This document shows, in pieces, positions 51,529-59,961 of a stretch of 64,000 bases of DNA. The position numbers and the translations under genes are program-made. Below the pieces are notes generated by a model. It saw nothing but the letters and a program-made list of their open reading frames with translations. It was not told where the DNA came from and ran no database searches. The number at the start of each line of letters is the position of its first letter. The first letter of the stretch is position 1. The DNA comes from Rhizobium sp. WYCCWR10014 (lineage in GTDB: Bacteria > Pseudomonadota > Alphaproteobacteria > Rhizobiales > Rhizobiaceae), in contig NZ_LXFU01000041.1 of the NCBI RefSeq assembly GCF_001657485.1, positions 124,001-188,000 of the forward strand, in the 5' to 3' direction.

Positions 51529-52338
51529 ATGCCGTCGAGTTTCAATGTCGAAAGTGCCGATGGTTATGAACGGCTGATGGGGCGCTGGAGCAGGAAGCTG
51601 GCGCCGATGCTGGTCGATTTCGCCGGTCTCGCGGATGGCGATCGCGTCCTCGATGTCGGCTGCGGCACCGGCAGCCTTGCATTCACGCTGGCGGAAACGC
51701 CGGGTCTGCAGGAGATCGTCGCCATCGACTATTCGCCTGTCTTCGTTGAGGCGGCAATGCGGCGCAACACTGATCCGCGCGTATCGATCCAGCAGGCCGA
51801 TGCCTGCGCGCTTCCCTTCGAGGATAATCGCTTCGACAGGGCGATGTCGCTGCTCGTACTGCATTTCGTGCCGGAGGCGGGAAAGGCGGTGTCCGAGATG
51901 CGCCGTGTGGTGCGCCCGGGCGGCGTGGTCGCGGCCGCCGTCTGGGACCATTATGGCGGCATGTCCTTCATGCGGATGATGTGGGATACGGTGGCGGTTC
52001 TCGACGAAAACGCTCTACCCCTGCGCCGCAAATATTGTTTCCAGCCGATGATGCGGCCGGGAGAAATGCAGGAGAGCTTCATCGCGCAAGGCCTGGCTGA
52101 CGTCGAGGAGACTTCGCTGCTGATCCGGATGGAATATCTTTCCTTCGAGGATTACTGGGATCCGATCGCCGCCGGCGAAGGACCGCTCGGTAAATATGTT
52201 GCCGGTCTGGACCCGGCGAAGCGAAAGGCGGTCGATGCCGCGGTCAGGGCCGCTTACGAGGCTGGCGAGCCGAATGGGCCGCGGTCGTTTGCGTCGGTAG
52301 CGTGGGCGTGTCGGGGCAGGGTGCCGGGCAAGAGCTAG
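51529..52338 (+). CDS. Class I SAM-dependent methyltransferase (UbiE-like)
   Basis: A 269-residue protein. The SAM loop is LDVGCGTGSLAFTLAET, the acidic strand is IVAIDYSPVFVEAAMR, and FDRAMSLLVLHFVPEA with VRPGGVVAAAVWDHYGG complete the family set. Target unknown; sequences of this kind act on small molecules or quinone precursors. AAGGGGGAG sits about 9 bases before ATG 51529. It follows the AraC gene by 81 bases, possibly co-transcribed. Confidence 0.9.
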   Translation: MPSSFNVESADGYERLMGRWSRKLAPMLVDFAGLADGDRVLDVGCGTGSLAFTLAETPGLQEIVAIDYSPVFVEAAMRRNTDPRVSIQQADACALPFEDNRFDRAMSLLVLHFVPEAGKAVSEMRRVVRPGGVVAAAVWDHYGGMSFMRMMWDTVAVLDENALPLRRKYCFQPMMRPGEMQESFIAQGLADVEETSLLIRMEYLSFEDYWDPIAAGEGPLGKYVAGLDPAKRKAVDAAVRAAYEAGEPNGPRSFASVAWACRGRVPGKS

Positions 52339-52395
52339 GCATAGCGTTTTCGCTGTGGCTGCCTGTGGTGCCTATGGCGGCAACATCCAAGGGAG

Positions 52396-52527
52396 CCTCA
52401 TCCTGAGGCGCCCCGTAGGGGCCTCGAAGGACGAGGCGGGTGCTTCGACTTCAAATAGACACAAGGAGCAGCGTTGCAGCGTGTCCTTCGAGGTTTCGCC
52501 CTGTGGGCTCCGCTCCTCAGGATAAGG
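52396..52527. repeat. Inverted pair of palindromic repeats, CCTCATCCTGAGG family
   Basis: Copy 1 (52396-52436) reads CCTCATCCTGAGGCGCCCC then GTAGGGGCCTCGAAGGACGAGG. Copy 2 (about 52481-52527) is in the opposite direction: GTGTCCTTCGAGG ... CTCCTCAGGATAAGGG. This repeat type is common across alphaproteobacteria. It fills much of the 437-base spacer between the methyltransferase and MFS genes, which otherwise shows no gene. Confidence 0.75.
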
Positions 52528-52775
52528 GAAGTTGGAGGATGCCGCGCCCGAGGGCAGGGCGCTGGACGGTCGTATGCCTGCGACAAGGAGCCGCGTGGGA
52601 CGCCACCCGATCACGGCATTCGTGATGGAACACGGGCAGCATTGCTGACGTTATTGCCCGCTGTCTCGGACTGCAAACGCAGCCGTAACAGCATCACCCG
52701 CCCGTTTCGGGCACCCCTTCCGACGGCATCCGGAATTGCCCGCCTCGCCGCCGCTTTCGGACGGAGGAATATCAG

Positions 52776-54026
52776 ATGTCCGCTTTGGAAAGCCTGCGCC
52801 GGCTGACGCCGCAGCAGCGCAACACCGTCATCGCCAGCTATCTCGGTTGGACGCTCGACGCTTTCGATTTTTTCATTCTCGTCTTCGTTCTCAAATATAT
52901 CGCCGCGGAATTCCACACCGACGTTCCCGCCGTTTCGGTGGCGATCTTCCTGACGCTTGCCATGCGGGCCCTCGGCGCGCTGGTCTTCGGGCTTGCGGCT
53001 GACCGTTACGGGCGACGCATCACCCTGATGGCCGACGTGCTGCTTTATTCGCTGTTCGAATTCCTCACCGGCTTCTCCACAGGGCTCACCATGTTCCTTG
53101 TGCTCAGGGCACTCTACGGCATCGCCATGGGCGGTGAATGGGGCGTCGGCGCCTCGCTGGTCATGGAGACAGTGCCGGAGCAGAGCCGCGGCATCGTTTC
53201 CGGCATCCTGCAGGCCGGGTATCCCTCGGGCTATCTGATCGCCTCGATCGTGTTCTTCCTGCTTTTTCCGGTCATCGGCTGGCGCGGCATGTTCTTTGTC
53301 GGCGCGGTGCCGGCGCTGCTGGTGCTCTATATCCGCCGCAATGTCGAGGAAAGCCCAGCCTTCTTGAAGCGGCAGGCCGAGAGGCGCCGGCCGTTCCTGA
53401 CGGTTTTGCGCGAAAACATTCCGCTGTTCATCTGGGCGGTGTTCCTGATGACGGCGTTCAACTTCTTTAGCCACGGCACGCAGGACATCTATCCGACCTT
53501 CCTCGAAACCCAGCGCAACTATTCGAGCTATACGGTTGGTGCGATCGCCATCGTCTACAATATCGGGGCGATCTGCGGCGGGCTGTTCTTTGGCGCGCTG
53601 TCGCAGCGGATCGGCCGGAAGAAGGCCATCGTCATCGCCGCACTGATTGCGGTACCCGTCGCACCGCTCTGGGCCTATGCGCCGGGGCCGGTACTGCTCG
53701 CCATCGGCGCCTTCCTGATGCAGTTCTTCGTCCAGGGCGCCTGGGGCATCGTACCAGTGCATCTGAACGAACTGTCCCCAGACGAGGTGCGCGGCACCTT
53801 TCCCGGCTTCGCCTACCAGCTCGGTAACCTGCTGGCGTCAGGCAATGCGACGCTGCAGGCGGGGCTGGCCGCCCGCTGGGACGGCGACTATGCCTATGCG
53901 CTCTTGATCGTCGCGGCCGTGGTGGCTCTCATCGTCGCGGCCCTTGCCGGCTTCGGCTACGAGAAGAAGGATGTCCGCTTCGGCACGGAGGAGGCCGAGG
54001 AACCGCATGGCGCGATGCGAATCTAG
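52776..54026 (+). CDS. MFS transporter of the sialate/lactate:H+ symporter type
   Basis: A 416-residue protein with 12 predicted membrane helices. GWTLDAFDFFILVFVLKYIA is characteristic of the sialate:H+ symporter (SHS) and metabolite:H+ symporter families; ADRYGRR is the loop 2-3 motif and GEWGVGASLVMET is conserved. It is likely to import an organic acid. ATG 52776 follows GAGGAATATCAG. A stem-loop terminator follows. Its substrate is not evident from the neighbours. Confidence 0.9.
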   Translation: MSALESLRRLTPQQRNTVIASYLGWTLDAFDFFILVFVLKYIAAEFHTDVPAVSVAIFLTLAMRALGALVFGLAADRYGRRITLMADVLLYSLFEFLTGFSTGLTMFLVLRALYGIAMGGEWGVGASLVMETVPEQSRGIVSGILQAGYPSGYLIASIVFFLLFPVIGWRGMFFVGAVPALLVLYIRRNVEESPAFLKRQAERRRPFLTVLRENIPLFIWAVFLMTAFNFFSHGTQDIYPTFLETQRNYSSYTVGAIAIVYNIGAICGGLFFGALSQRIGRKKAIVIAALIAVPVAPLWAYAPGPVLLAIGAFLMQFFVQGAWGIVPVHLNELSPDEVRGTFPGFAYQLGNLLASGNATLQAGLAARWDGDYAYALLIVAAVVALIVAALAGFGYEKKDVRFGTEEAEEPHGAMRI

Positions 54027-54045
54027 CGCTGCCTGCGGTTATGAA

Positions 54046-54071
54046 GGCCGGCGGCAGTGTCGCCGGCCTTT
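54046..54071 (+). terminator. Rho-independent terminator after the MFS gene
   Basis: GGCCGGCG-GCAGTGT-CGCCGGCC, a perfect eight-base stem, is followed by TTTC, 20 bases beyond the MFS stop codon. Confidence 0.7.
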
Positions 54072-54295
54072 CAGCTCTTGAGCACTTCGCAACCGCAGAT
54101 GCGATCGTAAAACGTCGACCGCAACAGGGTGATGCTGGAAGGCAAGTCGCTGCGCAAATTGCCGCTGATCCCAATCTGTCGCGTGAGACGATTGGTCCGA
54201 GTCTTGAGGGCTTGCCGTCGGATGGCGGCGTGCTAGGTAAAGCCCGCTGGCATCTCGTCGGCTCGATCCTTTCCTCCACAGCCCCGAGTTTTTCC

Positions 54296-54643
54296 ATGCC
54301 ATTTTCTCCTGCCGCCCTCTGGCCCGTCGTCATGCTTTTTGCCTCCAACATCTTCATGACATTTGCTTGGTACGGGCATCTCAAGCACAAGAGCAGCGCC
54401 ATCTTCCTCGCCATCATCGTCAGCTGGGGCATCGCCTTTTTCGAATATTGCCTGGCGGTGCCGGCCAACCGTATCGGCTCGGCGGTCTATACGACGGCGC
54501 AGTTGAAGACGATGCAGGAGGTGATCACGCTGATCGTCTTTGCCGGCTTCTCGATCTTCTGGCTCGGTGAGAACCTGACCTGGAACCATGCGATCGGCTT
54601 CGCCCTGATCGCAATCGGAGCATCCTTCATCTTCCGTGCATAA
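54296..54643 (+). CDS. DUF486-family small membrane protein (DMT-like)
   Basis: A 115-residue protein with four hydrophobic segments. FASNIFMTFAWYGHLKHKS and the AFFEYCLAVPANRIGS loop with YTTAQLKTMQEVITL match DUF486, a family related to small multidrug-resistance transporters. It may export a small compound as a dimer. ATG 54296 begins the first helix. The preceding 220 bases after the MFS terminator contain no convincing gene. Confidence 0.88.
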   Translation: MPFSPAALWPVVMLFASNIFMTFAWYGHLKHKSSAIFLAIIVSWGIAFFEYCLAVPANRIGSAVYTTAQLKTMQEVITLIVFAGFSIFWLGENLTWNHAIGFALIAIGASFIFRA

Positions 54644-54740
54644 ACTTTAGCCTTTTCAATAGATTACAAATCGTCCATGTCTAGATATCGCCACATTTCC
54701 TACAGATTGGCGTCGCAATCGGCTGGCAGCCTGTCACCTC

Positions 54741-54828
54741 AAGCATTTCCGGGCCACGGAAATGCTCTGACTTTTGTTTGACGCAATTCCGGACGCAAAA
54801 CCGCTGTGCACTTTTGCTGGAATTGCTT
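54741..54828. repeat. Palindromic intergenic repeat with two hairpins
   Basis: AGCATTTCCG-GGCCA-CGGAAATGCT (54742-54766) is followed by GCAATTCC (54783) and GGAATTGC (54826) enclosing ACGCAAAACCGC. This two-hairpin layout is familiar from rhizobial spacers. It lies just upstream of the DUF1800 gene, ending about 25 bases before its start, so it may affect that mRNA's leader. Confidence 0.65.
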
Positions 54829-54854
54829 TAGCAGTGATCAGGAGGTGATCCGCC

Positions 54855-56366
54855 ATGAGCCTGTCTTTCCCGACGATGGCGGCGATCCGGTTCGGTTATG
54901 GTTTCCGGCCAGGCGAGGTGCCGCCGAGCAGCAAGGACGAGCTCATCGGCCAGCTGCGCAAGGGGGTGGCGGCGATGCCGGACTTTCCCCTCGGCGGCCC
55001 AGACATGCGCCACCAGGCGATTCTCAGCCTGCAGCAGCAGCTCAAGCAGATCCGGCAGGACGCCAAGACGGTGACCGACGATACGACGCAGCGCGAGATA
55101 CGCAAAGGGGTGCAGCGTCAGGCGCAGCAGCAATTCCAGCACGATGCGAACCTGCGGCTGATGCAGGCGGTGTTGTCGCCGTACGGCTTCTACGAGCGGC
55201 TGGCGACCTTCTGGACCGATCATTTCTCCACCAGCGCCAATAAGAGCCTGCCGATGCGCCTCATCGTGCCGCTCTACGAGGCCGAGGCGATCCGGCCGTT
55301 CATATCAGGCAGGTTCGGCGATCTGCTGCGCAATGCCACCGCCCATCCGGCCATGCTGATCTATCTCGACCAGGCGGATTCGCTCGGGCCGGATTCGGCC
55401 GGCGGCATCAAGCGCAACAAGGGGCTGAACGAAAATCTCGGCCGCGAGCTGCTGGAGCTGCATACGCTCGGCGCCGGCAGCGGCTATAGCCAGGCGGATG
55501 TGACCGCGGCGGCCATGGTGCTGACGGGGCTCACTATCGACCGCAAGGAGATGGACATCGCGTTCCGGCCGAATATTTCGGAGCCCGGGACACATGAGGT
55601 GCTCGGCGTCAGTTATGGCGGGCGCAGGCGCTCGCGCGACGATTATCTCGACATGCTCGACGATCTCGCGCTCCATCCGAAGACGGCGGCGCATATCAGC
55701 CGCAAGCTCGCGGTGCATTTCGTCTCCGACCAGCCTGACGAGGGGATGGTGTCCGATATGGCCGAAACCTGGAAGAAAACGGATGGCGATCTGACTGCCG
55801 TCTACACCGCCATGCTCGACCATCCCGCCGCCTGGCGCGACGAGGGCGCCAAGGCGCGCCAGCCCTTCGACTATATCGTCACCGGCCTGAGGGCGCTGAA
55901 TGCGGGGCCGGTCAACGGCGTCGTCGGCAGTTTCCTGGCGGCGAACCAGCAGGGCACGGACGAGGGCGACATGGCGGCGAACACGCCTGGCATGGCTGGA
56001 TCGCCGGTGACGACCGATCCCGCCGGCGAGGCAAGGGAGAAGCGCCTCAAAGCCTTCCAGACGGCGCGGGCGCTGGGGCAGGGGGCACTCAGGCGCATGG
56101 GCCAGCCGACCTGGCTGCCGCCGAGCCCGGCCGGTTTCGAGGAAGGCTTCTCCGCCTGGATCACCGGCAGCCAGCTCGCCGAGCGGTTGGCCTGGGCAAG
56201 GCGGGCCGCGGCACAGTTCGGCCGGGACGAGGATCCGCGCGAATTCCTGAAATCGACGCTTGCCGATGCCGCCCGCGACGAGACGATCCGCGTGGTGTCG
56301 CAGGCGCCGAACAAGATCAGCGGGCTGACGCTGGTGCTGGCATCGCCCGAATTCAACCGCCGATAG
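54855..56366 (+). CDS. DUF1800-family protein
   Basis: A 503-residue protein matching DUF1800: AIRFGYGFRPGEVPPSSKDE, FYERLATFWTDHFSTSANK, NENLGRELLELHTLGAGSGYSQ (the most conserved motif) and HPKTAAHISRKLAVHFVSDQ. The reaction is unknown; the family is nearly always next to a DUF1501 gene, as here. No clear signal peptide is visible. A near-consensus AGGAGGTGATC ribosome site sits before ATG 54855. The DUF1501 start is 11 bases past its stop. Confidence 0.9.
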   Translation: MSLSFPTMAAIRFGYGFRPGEVPPSSKDELIGQLRKGVAAMPDFPLGGPDMRHQAILSLQQQLKQIRQDAKTVTDDTTQREIRKGVQRQAQQQFQHDANLRLMQAVLSPYGFYERLATFWTDHFSTSANKSLPMRLIVPLYEAEAIRPFISGRFGDLLRNATAHPAMLIYLDQADSLGPDSAGGIKRNKGLNENLGRELLELHTLGAGSGYSQADVTAAAMVLTGLTIDRKEMDIAFRPNISEPGTHEVLGVSYGGRRRSRDDYLDMLDDLALHPKTAAHISRKLAVHFVSDQPDEGMVSDMAETWKKTDGDLTAVYTAMLDHPAAWRDEGAKARQPFDYIVTGLRALNAGPVNGVVGSFLAANQQGTDEGDMAANTPGMAGSPVTTDPAGEAREKRLKAFQTARALGQGALRRMGQPTWLPPSPAGFEEGFSAWITGSQLAERLAWARRAAAQFGRDEDPREFLKSTLADAARDETIRVVSQAPNKISGLTLVLASPEFNRR

Positions 56367-56377
56367 GAGCCTCTGTC

Positions 56378-57550
56378 ATGAACCGGATTTCGCTCTCCCG
56401 CCGCGGCTTTCTGACGTCGGCCTGCTGTCTTGCCGCTGCTCCCATCTTCACGCCCGTTACTTTCGCGGCGATGCCGGGTGACAACCGTTTCGTCACCATC
56501 GTGCTGCGGGGCGCGATGGACGGGCTGGATCTTGTGCAGCCCTATGGCGATGCCGGCTTTGCGGCGCTCAGGCCGACGCTGGCGCTGACGCCCGATACCG
56601 GGCTTCTCGATCTCGATGGCCATTTCGGCCTCAATCCTGCGGCGGCCGAGCTGATGCCGCTGTGGAAGAGCCGGGAGCTTGCCTTCGTGCATGCGGTGTC
56701 GACGCCCTACCGCGACCAGCGCAGCCATTTCGACGGGCAGGACATGCTGGAATCCGGTGGCGAGCATGTCGCCGAGGAAAAGACGGGTTGGCTGAACCGG
56801 GCGCTCGCCGTCATTCCGCGCTCGGATGCGCGCAAGGCGATCGACATCAACACTTCGACGGAGCTGATCCTCTCCGGACCCAACAATGTCGATGTATGGG
56901 CGTCGGATTCCAATCTGACGCCTGCGCGCGACGAGATGCAGTACCTGGCGCGGCTCTATGCCGGCGATCCGCCGTTCGCCGAGGCGCTTGCCGAGGCGAC
57001 GCGGGCCGACACCGCCTCGATTATAGTCGAGCTGGAGGGCCAGCGCGGCGCCAAGATCGCCGATGTGGCGGCGCTCGCCGGCAACATGCTGAAGGGCGAT
57101 TACCGCATCGCCAGCTTCTCGATATCAGGCTGGGACACGCATATCGGCCAGGCCGGCCAGTTCAAACGGCCGGTGCAGGACCTTTCGCAGGCGATCAATA
57201 CCCTGAAGACCACGCTCGGGCCTGAGATCTGGGCAAAGACGGTGGTGCTTGCCATGACCGAGTTCGGCCGCACCGTGCGCCAGAACGGCTCAGCCGGCAC
57301 CGACCACGGCACCGGCGGGTGCGCGCTGCTTGCCGGCGGCGCCATCAACGGCGGCCGCATCCTCGGCCGTTGGCCCGGCATCGGCGACGGCCAGCTACTC
57401 GACGACCGCGACCTGATGCCGACCGCCGACGTGCGCGAGCTTGCGGCGGCGATGCTTTATCGGCAGTTCGACGTCAGTGCCGATGATTTGACGGCGAAGA
57501 TTTTTCCGGGGCTGGGGTTCGACAAGGGGTCGCAGTTTCTCAAGGCGTGA
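56378..57550 (+). CDS. DUF1501-family Tat-exported protein
   Basis: A 390-residue protein with a twin-arginine signal (SRRGFLTSACCLAAAP), so folded export to the periplasm is expected. DUF1501 features include IVLRGAMDGLDLVQPYGD, YRDQRSHFDGQDMLESGG, FSISGWDTHIG and MTEFGRTVRQNGSAGTDHG, with Asp/His residues like those of alkaline-phosphatase-superfamily metal sites. Activity unknown. It forms an operon with DUF1800, whose product may be its exported partner. Confidence 0.9.
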   Translation: MNRISLSRRGFLTSACCLAAAPIFTPVTFAAMPGDNRFVTIVLRGAMDGLDLVQPYGDAGFAALRPTLALTPDTGLLDLDGHFGLNPAAAELMPLWKSRELAFVHAVSTPYRDQRSHFDGQDMLESGGEHVAEEKTGWLNRALAVIPRSDARKAIDINTSTELILSGPNNVDVWASDSNLTPARDEMQYLARLYAGDPPFAEALAEATRADTASIIVELEGQRGAKIADVAALAGNMLKGDYRIASFSISGWDTHIGQAGQFKRPVQDLSQAINTLKTTLGPEIWAKTVVLAMTEFGRTVRQNGSAGTDHGTGGCALLAGGAINGGRILGRWPGIGDGQLLDDRDLMPTADVRELAAAMLYRQFDVSADDLTAKIFPGLGFDKGSQFLKA

Positions 57551-57626
57551 GGCTTGGCCCACTTCTCCTCCTCTGTGGCAGCACAGTAAGGAGGGGAGGG
57601 GCGGGGCGGCGCGGCACGCCGGCCAG

Positions 57627-57761
57627 CCCTCGTCCTGAGGTGCGCAGGCCGCAGACTGGAGCCTCGAAGGACGGGGGCGGGTGACTTCGGCGACATCGGC
57701 ATTTTGCCGAGGCGGGTGGCCGGCCTCTTCGAGGCCCCTGTGGGGCACCTCAGGCTGAGGC
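57627..57761. repeat. Inverted pair of palindromic repeats, CCTCATCCTGAGG family
   Basis: CCTCGTCCTGAGGTGCGC then GCCTCGAAGGACGGGGG (57627-57674) and the opposed GCCTCTTCGAGGCCCC then GGGGCACCTCAGGCTGAGGC (57723-57761). The same family as 52396-52527, here between the convergent DUF1501 and aldo-keto reductase genes. Confidence 0.7.
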
Positions 57762-57774
57762 TGGAGAGAGGGCC

Positions 57775-58776
57775 TTAGCGGCCGGTCATCTTCAGCGCTG
57801 CCTCGGGTAGCCGCTCGCCTTGGACCTCGATCTCCGACAGGGCTGCGTCGATTTCGGCGAGGTCCTCGGGCAGCAGGTCGACGTCTACCGCCCCGAGATT
57901 TTCTTCCAGCCGATGCTGCTTCGTTGTTCCCGGGATCGGGACGATCCATGGCTTTTGGGACAGTAGCCAGGAGAGAGCGATCTGTGCGGGTGTTGCGCCC
58001 TTGCGATCGCCGATCCGCCTGATCAGGTCGACGAGCGCAAAATTGGCCTTGCGGGCTTCAGGTGAAAAGCGCGGCACGCTGTTGCGGAAATCGCTAGGAT
58101 CGAACTTGGTGTTCTCGTCGATCTTGCCGGTCAGGAAGCCTGCGCCGAGCGGGCTGAAGGGCACGAAACCGATGCCGAGTTCCTGAAGGGTGGGCAACAG
58201 TTCCGCCTCGGGGCCGCGCCAGAAGAGCGAATATTCGCTCTGGACGGCAGTCACCTTCTGGACGGCATGGGCGCGGCGGATTGTCTGAACGCCGGCTTCG
58301 GAAAGGCCGAAATATTTCACCTTGCCGGCTGCGATCAGCTCCTTGACGGCACCGGCCACATCTTCGATCGGCACGTCGGGATCGACGCGATGCTGATAGA
58401 AGAGGTCGATACGGTCCGTCTTCAGGCGGCGCAGACAAGCATCGGCAACCGCCTTGACATGATCGGGGCGGCTGTTGGTGCCGCCGCTGCGTTCACCGGT
58501 TTGCTGATCGATATCGAAGCCAAATTTGGTGGCGATGACCACTTGGTCGCGGATCGGTGCGAGCGCCTTGCCGACAAGCTCTTCATTGGCAAAAGGGCCA
58601 TAGGCTTCAGCCGTGTCGAAGAAGGTCACGCCCTGATCATGGGCGGTGCGCATCAATCTGATCATGTCGGCTTCGTCGGCGGGCGGGCCGTAGGCGACGC
58701 TCATGCTCATGCAGCCGAGGCCAAGTGCCGAGACTTCGAGATCGCCGATAGTGCGCTTCTTCATGGTCGTATCCAT
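57775..58776 (-). CDS. Aldo/keto reductase
   Basis: A 333-residue AKR of the AKR13-like group. Catalytic residues: Asp54 and Tyr59 in FFDTAEAYGPFANEE, Lys84 in VIATKFGFDID, and His in DLFYQHRVD. PIPGTTKQHRLEENLGA is the NADPH loop. It reduces aldehydes with NADPH; ligand unknown. The start is MDTTMKKRTIG at 58776 or the internal ATG at 58764. It is divergent from a LysR gene. Confidence 0.93.
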   Translation of the reverse strand: MDTTMKKRTIGDLEVSALGLGCMSMSVAYGPPADEADMIRLMRTAHDQGVTFFDTAEAYGPFANEELVGKALAPIRDQVVIATKFGFDIDQQTGERSGGTNSRPDHVKAVADACLRRLKTDRIDLFYQHRVDPDVPIEDVAGAVKELIAAGKVKYFGLSEAGVQTIRRAHAVQKVTAVQSEYSLFWRGPEAELLPTLQELGIGFVPFSPLGAGFLTGKIDENTKFDPSDFRNSVPRFSPEARKANFALVDLIRRIGDRKGATPAQIALSWLLSQKPWIVPIPGTTKQHRLEENLGAVDVDLLPEDLAEIDAALSEIEVQGERLPEAALKMTGR

Positions 58777-58920
58777 TCCTGGTTTTGTTAAGGCTCGGGG
58801 CAGTCCGCTCCGCGGCGCGGGAGCAGCCAGTCTCGCAGTCGAGTTGACGTGAACTTAGTCCTCGTGTCAGCTTTCGATTAGATGCTGTAATGCGCATGGA
58901 CCTATAAGGCGTACTAATGA

Positions 58921-59820
58921 ATGCCCCAGGACAACAATTTCAATGAACTCGTCGCCTTTCTCACCGTCGCGAGGGAACGGAGCTTCACCAGGGCCGCCGC
59001 CAAGCTCGGCGTGTCGCAATCAGCGTTGAGCCAGACGGTACGTGGTCTCGAAGAGAAGCTCGGGCTTCGGCTTTTGACCCGCACGACCAGAAGCGTGTCG
59101 CCGACGCAGGCAGGAGAACGCCTGCTGGAGCGGGTCGGGCCGAGATTTGAAGAAATCCAGTTCGAGATCGCCGCCTTGAGCGAAATGCGCGAGCGGCCGG
59201 CCGGCACCATTCGCATCACGGCAGGCGAGCATCCTGCGATTTCCGTTCTCGCCCCGGCATTGGCGCGGTTTCTTCCTGATAATCCTGATATCAATGTCGA
59301 GGTGATCGTCGACTACGGCCTGACCGACATCGTCGCCGAGCGCTACGACGCCGGCATCCGGCTCGGCGAGCATTTGGCGAAGGACATGATCGCGGTTCGG
59401 ATCGGCCCCGAGGTATGCATGGCGGTCGTTGGAGCGCCTTCCTACTTCGAGGACCATCCGCGCCCTGATGTCCCGCAAGATCTGACGGCTCACAACTGCA
59501 TCAATATGCGGCTGCCTACACACGGGACGATATATCCCTGGGAGTTCGAGAAGGACGGACGTGAACTGCGCGTGCGTGTCGAGGGCCAGACGGTGTTCAA
59601 TAACATCGCCATGCGGATCGGCGCCGTGCTGGACGGGCTGGGATTGGCCTACATGCCCGAGGACCAGGTTCAGTCCTACATTGAAGACGGGCGACTGACC
59701 CGGGTTCTCAAGGACTGGTGCCAGCCCTTCCCTGGATACCATCTCTACTATCCGAACAGGCGGCATGCATCTCCCGCCTTCACGCTATTCGTCGATGCGC
59801 TCCGCTATAGAGGAAAGTAA
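58921..59820 (+). CDS. LysR-family transcriptional regulator
   Basis: A 299-residue LysR protein: RSFTRAAAKLGVSQSALSQT is the helix-turn-helix, with ARVRLGEHLAKDMIAVRIG-like residues in the effector domain. It is divergent from the aldo-keto reductase gene, so that is its most likely target. It also lies 141 bases upstream of, and co-directional with, the exported hydrolase cluster, which it could also regulate. ATG 58921 is preceded by AAGGCG. Confidence 0.92.
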   Translation: MPQDNNFNELVAFLTVARERSFTRAAAKLGVSQSALSQTVRGLEEKLGLRLLTRTTRSVSPTQAGERLLERVGPRFEEIQFEIAALSEMRERPAGTIRITAGEHPAISVLAPALARFLPDNPDINVEVIVDYGLTDIVAERYDAGIRLGEHLAKDMIAVRIGPEVCMAVVGAPSYFEDHPRPDVPQDLTAHNCINMRLPTHGTIYPWEFEKDGRELRVRVEGQTVFNNIAMRIGAVLDGLGLAYMPEDQVQSYIEDGRLTRVLKDWCQPFPGYHLYYPNRRHASPAFTLFVDALRYRGK

Positions 59821-59863
59821 TGCCGATTTTATTCCATCACAACTTATCAACAGCTTGTGATTA

Positions 59864-59906
59864 ATTAGTCTGTCTAATAGACCCTAGCTGTCCGAGGCGT
59901 CTAATC
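59864..59906. promoter_or_regulatory. Palindromic cluster in the promoter of the exported redox genes
   Basis: GTCTAATAGAC (59872-59882) is a perfect palindrome. ATTAGTC (59864-59870) and GTCTAAT (59900-59906) repeat the same half-site around it, 60-100 bases before the hydrolase start. This looks like a multi-site operator. The binding protein is unknown; the LysR upstream is one candidate, though LysR sites usually have a T-N11-A form. Confidence 0.5.
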
Positions 59907-59961
59907 CTTTCCGTGCAATGCCGCTACTTTCTCGCCATCTGAAACGAAGCGAGAAGCCGAC

